From SVTX01 sp051867975 (lineage in GTDB: Bacteria; Bacillota; Clostridia; Oscillospirales; CAG-272): a stretch of DNA of 22,063 nt. The stretch is taken from positions 1 through 22,063 of the forward strand of contig JBJDZM010000113.1 of assembly GCA_051867975.1 (NCBI GenBank), given 5' to 3'. Of this stretch, positions 15,628-22,063 are shown in pieces. Position 1 is the stretch's first letter; each line of letters starts with the position of its first letter. Position numbers and translations under genes: made by a program. A model generated the notes under the pieces. That model was not told the origin of the DNA. It was given only the letters and a program-made list of their open reading frames with translations, and did no database searches.

Positions 15628-16578
15628 ATGGAAAAAAAGGTATTGATAATCGGCGGCGGCGGAACGATCGGCTCAGCCGTTGCAAACGAGCTTCTCGGCA
15701 TGGGATGCCATGTTGACATTATGTGTCTTGAAAATCTTAAGTCAGAGAATGAAAATCTCCGCTACATCCAGACGTCGGTAAACGCAGAATATCTCCGCGG
15801 TTTTTTGGCTGACAAATTTTACGATGCGGTCATGAACCTCATTCACTACCCCGACCCCGAGGATTATCTTGAGATGCATAAGGTCATCGCTCCGAAGACC
15901 GCACACGAGATAGTTGTTTCTTCTATCCGCGCTCTCGGCGACGCGCAGCACCCCATAACTTCAAGCGCGCCGACTCTGCTTGACCTTTACGACAGAGGCG
16001 AGTTCCCCGATGAGGACTTTATAAAGAAAGATACTTATTCGGTTTCCAAGGGCATTATCGAGCGTTATTTCAATTTTGCCACAAGATACAAGAATTGGAC
16101 TATCGTTCGCCCGATGATCACCACCTCGGACAAGCGCTTTGATATAGTTCAGTACACCTTTGACGAACCCATAAAGTGGGCTAAAGAGGGTAAGACCATG
16201 TACATCGCCGACCACGTAAAGAACAACTATGCAGGCGTTGAATGGGCGGGAAACACAGGTAAGATCGTCGCAAACCTCATGTTCAAGGAGAAGGCGATGG
16301 GCAAGACCTTTATGCTCTCGACGGGACACAGACTCACATGGGGAGATATTGCGGATATCTATACCGACCTTCTCGGACTCAAGGTTGAATGGATGGACAA
16401 GGACGAGTATTGGGAAAAGTTCTCTTGGTACAGATGGCCCTTGCAGTATGACCGCGGATACAACCGCGAGGTAGACCCATCCGAGATGCTTGAGGTGACC
16501 GGACTTAAGCCCGAAGACTTCAAGACAATGAGGGAAGGAATTGAGATCGAACTGAGAAAGATCGGAGCGATAAAATAA
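15628..16578 (+). CDS. Extended SDR: NAD-dependent epimerase/dehydratase family protein
   Basis: The 316-residue protein has an N-terminal Rossmann fold with the GGGGTIGSAV nucleotide-binding loop (about 9-18). VVSSIRALGD supplies the catalytic Ser region, and YSVSK has Y137 and K141 in the classic Y-x3-K arrangement. The C-terminal substrate domain contains FMLSTGHRLTWGDIADIYTDLLG, common in sugar-nucleotide epimerase/dehydratase relatives. Which reaction is catalysed (epimerisation, dehydration or keto-reduction) cannot be read from sequence. AAGGAG precedes ATG 15628, and the stop codon overlaps the next ATG by one base (TAATG), so it is tightly coupled to its neighbour. A role in interconverting sugars released by the glycosidases is inferred. 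Confidence 0.85.
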   Translation: MEKKVLIIGGGGTIGSAVANELLGMGCHVDIMCLENLKSENENLRYIQTSVNAEYLRGFLADKFYDAVMNLIHYPDPEDYLEMHKVIAPKTAHEIVVSSIRALGDAQHPITSSAPTLLDLYDRGEFPDEDFIKKDTYSVSKGIIERYFNFATRYKNWTIVRPMITTSDKRFDIVQYTFDEPIKWAKEGKTMYIADHVKNNYAGVEWAGNTGKIVANLMFKEKAMGKTFMLSTGHRLTWGDIADIYTDLLGLKVEWMDKDEYWEKFSWYRWPLQYDRGYNREVDPSEMLEVTGLKPEDFKTMREGIEIELRKIGAIK

Positions 16579-17996
16579 TGAATTATCCGTATTTTATAAC
16601 AGATAACCTTGATATAGACCTCTCATACAGACTTGCGGTTTCGACTCTGGCGGCTAATACACTTCCGTTCAAAGACGGTATCCTTGAAAAGGAAGAGCCT
16701 GTATTTATTGCCGGACTCCGCTATTTCTCCCCCTGGACGCGCGACGCCGCAATAAACACATGGAACGGCGGAGGACTTGTTGCGCCCGAGGTTGCGCTCA
16801 ACACGCTGAAATCGGTCATGGGCAAGGATGAGAACGGCTATTTCATCGACGGCGAATATTGGGATAGAATTATCTGGACGATCGGCGCATGGTGGTACTA
16901 TATCTACACGGGCGACCGTGAGTTTTTGAAGATGGCTTTTGAAGCCGTCACAAATTCGCTTGCTCATTTTGAGGCTACCGAATTTGACGAAAGCCTCAAT
17001 CTCTTCAGAGGCGCGGCGTGCTACGGCGACGGCGTTGCGGCTTATCCCGATATCTACGCTCAGCACGGTGAGAGCGGTATCATCTCGTTCTCAAGAGAAA
17101 ACCGCGACCTTTGTGAGAATGTCGGTGTCGGAATCCCCATGTACACACTGTCGACAAACTGCCTGTACTACTACGCGTATGTCCTGGCGGACAGGATGGC
17201 ATGCGAGCTTGGAAAGCCCGAGGCTTATGCCGAGAAGGCGAAAAAGATGAAGGATGCTATAAACCGTGTATTCTGGAATGAGGAAAAAGGAAATTACCGT
17301 TACATTCACGACAAATTCGGCGGCTGTGACTCGCTTGAAGGTCTCGGACTTTGCTTTGTGCTTCTTTTCGGTGTTGCAGACAGGGAGCAGACGGAAAAGG
17401 TCTTTAAAAACACGACGGTTTCAAAGCAGGGCATAACCTGCGTATATCCGAGCTTTTCAAGATATGACACGCCCGACGGAATGGGATTCGGAAGACACAG
17501 CGGAACCGTCTGGCCTCATGTTCAGGGCTTCTGGGCAGATGCGGCAGCTCTAAACCGCAAGAGAGATATCTTTGACTTTGAATTTCAAAAACAGACCGAG
17601 CATACGATAAAATTCGACCAATTTTCCGAGATCTACCACCCCATAACGGGTGACATTTACGGCGGAAGACAGGAAGATCAGAAAAAGGGCATCAGAGAAT
17701 GGGACAGCGTTCCGACGCAGACATGGAGCGCAACGGCATATCTCCGCCAGGTCTATTTCGACATCATGGGAATGAAATTCGACGTTGACGGCATACGATT
17801 TGACCCGATCTGCACGAGACTTATCAAAAAAGCGGAGCTTAAGTGCCTTACATACCGAAATTCAACGCTCAATATTACACTCTCCGGCGAGGGTGAGAGG
17901 ATCGTCGCCTTTAAGCTGAACGGAAAAAAAACCGAGCCGTTTATTCCGTGCGACATTACGGGCGAGAACAATATCGAAATAGTTATCGGAGACTGA
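16578..17996 (+). CDS. (alpha/alpha)6-barrel glycoside hydrolase, family uncertain
   Basis: The 472-residue protein resembles six-hairpin glycosidases of the GH63/GH37/amylo-alpha-1,6-glucosidase type (MGH1-like catalytic domain). Characteristic segments are FSPWTRDAAINTWNGG (about 50-65), WDRIIWTIGAWWYYIYTGD (about 94-112), repeated helix pairs such as LSTNCLYYYAYVLAD, and FGRHSGTVWPHVQGFWADAA (about 306-325). The last 70 residues look like a small beta-domain. Acidic catalytic residues cannot be assigned by eye, so it could be an alpha-glucosidase, a mannosyl- or glucosylglycerate hydrolase-like enzyme, or something else acting on the operon substrate. It has no signal peptide. It starts inside the stop codon of the SDR gene and ends two bases before the next ATG. 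Confidence 0.75.
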   Translation: MNYPYFITDNLDIDLSYRLAVSTLAANTLPFKDGILEKEEPVFIAGLRYFSPWTRDAAINTWNGGGLVAPEVALNTLKSVMGKDENGYFIDGEYWDRIIWTIGAWWYYIYTGDREFLKMAFEAVTNSLAHFEATEFDESLNLFRGAACYGDGVAAYPDIYAQHGESGIISFSRENRDLCENVGVGIPMYTLSTNCLYYYAYVLADRMACELGKPEAYAEKAKKMKDAINRVFWNEEKGNYRYIHDKFGGCDSLEGLGLCFVLLFGVADREQTEKVFKNTTVSKQGITCVYPSFSRYDTPDGMGFGRHSGTVWPHVQGFWADAAALNRKRDIFDFEFQKQTEHTIKFDQFSEIYHPITGDIYGGRQEDQKKGIREWDSVPTQTWSATAYLRQVYFDIMGMKFDVDGIRFDPICTRLIKKAELKCLTYRNSTLNITLSGEGERIVAFKLNGKKTEPFIPCDITGENNIEIVIGD

Positions 17997-17998
17997 AA

Positions 17999-19030
17999 AT
18001 GGAAAACACAAAAAAAATACTGAAAACCGTACAGATAGGAATAGGTCACGACCACGCCACAAGCGCATTTAACAGTATTTTGAAGCAGCCCGAGGCCTTC
18101 GAGGTCGTTGGATTTGCAGTTCCCGAATGTGAAGAAGAAAAATATGCGGACAGGATAAGTGAATACCGTGATCAAAGAGGGGTTCCGTATTATTCCGTGA
18201 GTGAGCTTCTCTCCCTGCCCGATATTGACTGTGCCGTTATCGAGACCGAAGAGGAGAACCTCGCAAAATATGCGTGCATGGCGGCAGAGCGCGGACTTCA
18301 CATTCACATGGACAAGCCCGGCGGATATAAGTTAGACGAGTTCGAGCGGCTCATTGAAATCGTAAAGGAGAAAAAGCTCGCATTTTCAACGGGATATATG
18401 TACCGCTTTAATCCGAAGATCCGCGAGTGCTTCAAGAAGATCGAGAACGGCGAGCTTGGCGAGGTATTTTGCGTCGAGGCGCACATGGACGTTGCATACA
18501 GTGTCCAGAAGAGACAGTGGCTCGTTGATATGGGATTCCCGGGGGGCATGATGTTCTTCCTCGGTTGCCACCTCATCGACCTTATCTACCGCTTGCAGGG
18601 AGAGCCTGACGAGGTCATTCCGCTCAACTGCGCTACGGGATATTATGATATCCCCGCGGTCGACTACGGAATGGTTGCGTTCAAGTATCCGCATGGCGTT
18701 TCCTTCGCCAAAACATGCTCAATGGAATGTGGAGGCTTCCGCCGCCGCCAGCTTGTCATCTGCGGAACAAAGGGTACGTTTGAGCTGAAGCCTCTTGAGG
18801 TCCTCACCGACGTGCGTGACATGCTCTATACCGAGATGCACGAAAACTATCACGTCGACGGCGGACTTGCCCCGGGCAGACACTCTGTTTCGGAGTACTT
18901 CAACCGCTTTGATGACATGCTGTACCATTTTGCACAGGTCGCACGGGGTGAAATAGAGAATGAGTATACATACGACTATGAGCTTGGACTTTATAAGCTC
19001 ATACTTCGTTCCTGCGGCATATCGGATTGA
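17999..19030 (+). CDS. Gfo/Idh/MocA family oxidoreductase
   Basis: The 343-residue protein has an N-terminal Rossmann domain (QIGIGHDHA, then PDIDCAVIETEEE). The family E/D-K-P motif is present as D105-K106-P107 followed by GG. The C-terminal alpha/beta domain contains GGMMFFLGCHLIDLIYRLQG, with H191 and D194 at catalytic positions. Members oxidise or reduce hydroxyls of sugars and inositols with NAD(P), often at C3 of glycosides. The longer frame from 17948 lies inside the glycosidase gene. ATG 17999 has GGAG (17988-17991) seven bases upstream and starts two bases after the previous stop. It is the last gene of the operon and a strong hairpin follows. As a redox partner for the dehydroquinase-fold protein it may generate the ketone needed for imine chemistry; this is inference. 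Confidence 0.9.
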   Translation: MENTKKILKTVQIGIGHDHATSAFNSILKQPEAFEVVGFAVPECEEEKYADRISEYRDQRGVPYYSVSELLSLPDIDCAVIETEEENLAKYACMAAERGLHIHMDKPGGYKLDEFERLIEIVKEKKLAFSTGYMYRFNPKIRECFKKIENGELGEVFCVEAHMDVAYSVQKRQWLVDMGFPGGMMFFLGCHLIDLIYRLQGEPDEVIPLNCATGYYDIPAVDYGMVAFKYPHGVSFAKTCSMECGGFRRRQLVICGTKGTFELKPLEVLTDVRDMLYTEMHENYHVDGGLAPGRHSVSEYFNRFDDMLYHFAQVARGEIENEYTYDYELGLYKLILRSCGISD

Positions 19031-19054
19031 TTTTCGCAATTGACAATTTTGAAG

Positions 19055-19099
19055 AAAAAAGCGTTTTGGCGGTCATCAAGACCGTCAGAACGCTTTTTT
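19055..19099. terminator. Long bidirectional terminator after the sugar operon
   Basis: A 20-pair stem, with two G-U pairs, joins 19055-19074 and 19080-19099 around the five-base loop ATCAA. The arms begin with AAAAAA and end with TTTTTT, so the hairpin gives a T-tail on both strands. It ends the operon on the + strand and the acyl-CoA dehydratase activase gene, which stops at 19139, on the - strand. Confidence 0.92.
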
Positions 19100-19138
19100 C
19101 GCTGTTTTAAACATTTAATCGGGTATAAAACCTATTAG

Positions 19139-22063
19139 TCACACATTCTCGTTCGCCGAAGCCAGCATGAGCTTGATACGGTTGAGCTGATTTACCTCGC
19201 TTGCGCCGGGGTCGTAATCGACCGCAACTATGTTCGACTGCGGATAGGCATCCTTCAACACCTTGATAACGCCCTTGCCGACGACGTGATTCGGCAGACA
19301 TCCGAAGGGTTGGATACATACGATGTTCGGAACACCGCTCTCGATAAGCTCTATCATCTCGCCCGTAAGCAGCCAGCCCTCGCCGTAGCGGTTGCCGAGC
19401 GAGAGGAAGGGCTTTGTTTTTTCGGCGATCTCGTATATCGAGATCGGCGCGCTGAAATGCTTGCTCTCCTTGAGCGCGTCAACGGCAGGCTTTCTGACGC
19501 GTTCAATCGCGCTGATTCCGACCTTTGATATGACGGCGGACGCCTTATTTGCACCTAGATATTTCGCGCCGTACTGCGAGCCTGACAGGGTGTAATTGAA
19601 GAAGTCGACGAAGTCGGGAACGACTGCCTCAGCCCCCTCTTTTTCAAGCAGGTCGACAAGATGATTGTTTGCCATGGGCGAATACTTGACCATTATCTCT
19701 CCGACAATTCCGACACGGGGCTTTTTCATGTCCTCGTAAATGGGCAGGGCATCGAAATCACGCACGATATCACGGCAGAGGGCGGCGTAATTGTACTTGA
19801 CGGCTCCTGTGACCGCGTCAATGCAGACCTTCTCCCATTTTTTATGGAGCGCGTCGGCAGAGCCCTTGACCTTTTCGTAAGGTCTCATACGGTAAAGACA
19901 TCTCATGAGAATATCGCCGTATACGACCGAGTGCGCCGCGTCAATAAGCATGCTCGGCGTTATACTGAAGCCGGGGTTTGTCTCCATTCCGTTTGCGTTA
20001 AATGAAATGACCGGAATATGCGACATGCCTGCCTTGTCGAGTGCGCGGCGGATGAGAGCCACGTAGTTGCTTGCGCGGCAGCAGCCGCCCGTCTGAGACA
20101 TGATGATAGCCAGCTTATCAGTGTCATATTTGCCCGAAAGGATGGCATCCATAAACTGACCGACCACCACGATCGACGGATAGCAGGCGTCGTTGTTGAC
20201 GTATTTCAGTCCCGCGTCGACGGCGGCTCGGTTGTCGTTGTCAAGAATCACCATGTTGTATCCGTGCTTGCGGAAGGCTTGCTCCAAAATGGAGAAATGG
20301 ATAGGACTCATCTGCGGAGTCAGAATGGTATAGCCCTCCCGGCGCATCTCCTTTGTAAAGAAGGTGCGGTCGTATGCAAGACTGCCGCCGGCGTGCTTCC
20401 CGTTGGTTTTTTTACGCATACTCATGGCGGCAATAAGGCTGCGGATGCGTATGCGGACGGCGCCGAGGTTGTTGACCTCATCGATCTTGAGCAGGGTATA
20501 CATCTTGCCTGCCTTTTCGAGTATTTCGCTTACCTGATCGGCGGTCACCGCGTCAACACCGCAGCCGAAGGACGTAAGCTGAATAAGCTCGGTATTTTCG
20601 TGCCGCGCAACGTATTCTGCGGCAGAATAAAGCCTTGAATGGTAGACCCATTGGTCGACGACACGGATAGGTCTTGTCGGCGTGAAGTCAATGGGCAGAC
20701 TGTCCTCACTGAGTACATACATGCCGTAGGATGCCACAAGCTCGGGGATACCGTGATTTATCTCGGGGTCGATGTGATAGGGGCGGCCTGCGAGAACGAT
20801 GACGGGAGCATTTGCCGAATTTGCTTTTTCAATCAGCCGCTTGCCCTCGGCTCTGATATCCTCTTTTGCCTTATGCTGTTCCTCCCACGCGGCGTGGACG
20901 GCGGCGCGTGTTTCGCTCGCGGGAATGTTCCACTCCTTGCAAAACAAAGGCACAAGTCTGTCTGCCGCGGTCTTCTCGCTTGTCAGCGATATAAACGGAC
21001 GTATGTAGCGCACCTGTCCGCCTGTCACCGCCTCGACGTTGTTCTTGATATTTTCGGAGTAGGAGATGACGACGGGGCAGTTAAACTGATTTTGCGCCGA
21101 CTTGGTTTCTTTGTGTTCGTAAAATACACAGGGGTAGAATATCGTCTTGACACCCTGCTTTATCAGCCATTCGATAGACCCATGCGCAAGCTTTGCGGGA
21201 TAGCACTCGGACTCACTCGGAATACTGTCGATTCCAAGCTCGTATATCTCTCTTGAAGCGAAGGGCGAGAGCGTGACCTTGAAGCCGAGGTGAGCGAACA
21301 GAGTTGCCCAGAAGGGATAGTTCTCATACATATTCAGCACCCTCGGAATACCTATCTCGCCGCGCACTGCCTTCTCGTCAGAAAGCGGGGGATAGTCGAA
21401 GATACGGCTTCGCTTATATGCGTATATGCTCTCGCCTGCCTTCGTTTGCTTTTCGATGCCTGCGCCGCGCTCACAGCGGTTTCCCGTGATGTGCGTTCTG
21501 TTCCCCCCGAATTTATTGACGGTCAGCATGCAGTTGTTTGAGCAACCGCCGCAGCGCGCCGTTTTGGACGAATATGTAAGAGCGGCGATCTCGTCAAGAG
21601 AGAGCATCGTGCTCTCACCGCCCGAGTAGCGTTCTCTTGCCAGAAGAGCCGCGCCGAACGCACCCATAATTCCCGAAATATCGGGGCAGATGACCTCGGT
21701 ATCGGTTATCTTTTCAAAGGCGCGGAGAACGGCTTTGTTGTGGAAGGTTCCGCCCTGTACGACGATGTGAGAGCCAAGCTCTTTGGCGTCGAGCAGCTTG
21801 ATGACCTTGTAAATGGCGTTCTTTATGACCGAGTATGCAAGTCCTGCCGAAATATCGGAAACAGCCACGCCTTCCTTTTGCGCCTGCTTGACGTTTGAGT
21901 TCATAAATACCGTGCATCTCGTTCCGAGGTCGACGGGATTTTCGGCATGGAGCGCTTCCTTTGCAAATTCCTCCGCGGTGAATCCTAACGAGTTTGCGAA
22001 GTTCTCGATAAAGGAGCCGCATCCCGAGGAGCATGCTTCGTTTAGCATGATGCTGTCGACCGC
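19139..22063 (-). CDS. Fused acyl-CoA dehydratase activase/dehydratase-like protein (partial, 5' end cut)
   Basis: The frame runs off the right edge, so about 974 C-terminal residues are visible of a protein typically near 1,400. The visible start is within the BadF/BadG/BcrA/BcrD (HgdC-like) ATPase domain. LNEACSSGCGSF and GTRCTVF carry two cysteines 39 residues apart, matching the two [4Fe-4S] ligands of HgdC. HIVVQGGTFHNKAVL and SGIMGAFGAALLA complete the ATPase fold. A cysteine-rich ARCGGCSNNCMLTV segment follows, then a long DUF2229/HgdB-like region with CYPAKLAHG, FGCGVDAVTADQV, GRPYHIDPEINHG, and SQTGGCCRASNY. These proteins are ATP-driven electron activators, or combined activator-dehydratases, for radical 2-hydroxyacyl-CoA dehydration, but many fused members have unknown substrates. 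It converges on the sugar operon and is probably unrelated to it. Confidence 0.92.
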   Translation of the reverse strand, partial: AVDSIMLNEACSSGCGSFIENFANSLGFTAEEFAKEALHAENPVDLGTRCTVFMNSNVKQAQKEGVAVSDISAGLAYSVIKNAIYKVIKLLDAKELGSHIVVQGGTFHNKAVLRAFEKITDTEVICPDISGIMGAFGAALLARERYSGGESTMLSLDEIAALTYSSKTARCGGCSNNCMLTVNKFGGNRTHITGNRCERGAGIEKQTKAGESIYAYKRSRIFDYPPLSDEKAVRGEIGIPRVLNMYENYPFWATLFAHLGFKVTLSPFASREIYELGIDSIPSESECYPAKLAHGSIEWLIKQGVKTIFYPCVFYEHKETKSAQNQFNCPVVISYSENIKNNVEAVTGGQVRYIRPFISLTSEKTAADRLVPLFCKEWNIPASETRAAVHAAWEEQHKAKEDIRAEGKRLIEKANSANAPVIVLAGRPYHIDPEINHGIPELVASYGMYVLSEDSLPIDFTPTRPIRVVDQWVYHSRLYSAAEYVARHENTELIQLTSFGCGVDAVTADQVSEILEKAGKMYTLLKIDEVNNLGAVRIRIRSLIAAMSMRKKTNGKHAGGSLAYDRTFFTKEMRREGYTILTPQMSPIHFSILEQAFRKHGYNMVILDNDNRAAVDAGLKYVNNDACYPSIVVVGQFMDAILSGKYDTDKLAIIMSQTGGCCRASNYVALIRRALDKAGMSHIPVISFNANGMETNPGFSITPSMLIDAAHSVVYGDILMRCLYRMRPYEKVKGSADALHKKWEKVCIDAVTGAVKYNYAALCRDIVRDFDALPIYEDMKKPRVGIVGEIMVKYSPMANNHLVDLLEKEGAEAVVPDFVDFFNYTLSGSQYGAKYLGANKASAVISKVGISAIERVRKPAVDALKESKHFSAPISIYEIAEKTKPFLSLGNRYGEGWLLTGEMIELIESGVPNIVCIQPFGCLPNHVVGKGVIKVLKDAYPQSNIVAVDYDPGASEVNQLNRIKLMLASANENV

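Noticed and set aside
17948..17998. Upstream in-frame ATG for the Gfo/Idh/MocA gene
   Set aside because: It lies within the glycosidase gene. GGAG is correctly spaced only for ATG 17999, where the family N-terminus begins.
1..22063. tRNA, rRNA, CRISPR arrays or insertion sequences
   Set aside because: No cloverleaf-like segment, regularly spaced repeat, transposase frame or terminal inverted repeat was found by eye on either strand.

Overview
The window looks like chromosomal DNA from an anaerobic Firmicute of the Clostridia type. This is an inference from gene content and layout: a DegV protein, a MetH that lacks its activation domain, a fused acyl-CoA dehydratase activase, AGGAG-type ribosome binding sites and textbook sigma-A promoters. 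No RNA gene, insertion sequence, CRISPR array or phage gene is visible. Gene order looks like ordinary chromosome, except for one accessory sugar-degradation block.

Left part (1-2964, + strand). A DegV fatty-acid-binding protein overlaps the possible tail of an upstream gene and is closed by a terminator. A consensus promoter then drives a three-gene operon: an SPFH/band-7 protein, a small helical protein and a zinc-ribbon protein, closed by another hairpin.

Methionine/C1 operon (3020-7600, - strand). From a near-consensus promoter, transcription runs through an HD-domain hydrolase, metF, a free-standing MetH activation-domain protein and a metH that lacks that domain. The last three genes overlap. 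MetF supplies methyl-THF, MetH transfers the methyl group to homocysteine, and the separate activation protein would rescue oxidised cobalamin. On the other side of the same 160-base gap, a perfect promoter drives rarA (7760-8977).

Sugar block (9143-19030). A cupin/AraC regulator is divergent from six tightly packed genes: GH38 alpha-mannosidase, a GH36-like alpha-galactosidase, a type I dehydroquinase-fold protein, an extended SDR, an (alpha/alpha)6-barrel glycosidase and a Gfo/Idh/MocA oxidoreductase. None has an obvious signal peptide and no transporter is present, so the glycosidases probably act on imported oligosaccharides. The dehydroquinase-fold protein keeps the Schiff-base lysine and catalytic histidine but has lost most substrate-carboxylate residues. 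With two NAD(P) oxidoreductases beside it, this suggests keto-sugar chemistry: oxidation, elimination through an imine, then reduction. This is the most interesting candidate system here, and it is a hypothesis.

Right end (19139-22063, - strand). The operon ends at a long bidirectional hairpin facing a convergent gene, cut by the window edge. That gene encodes the large fused activase/dehydratase-like protein of the 2-hydroxyacyl-CoA dehydratase family.
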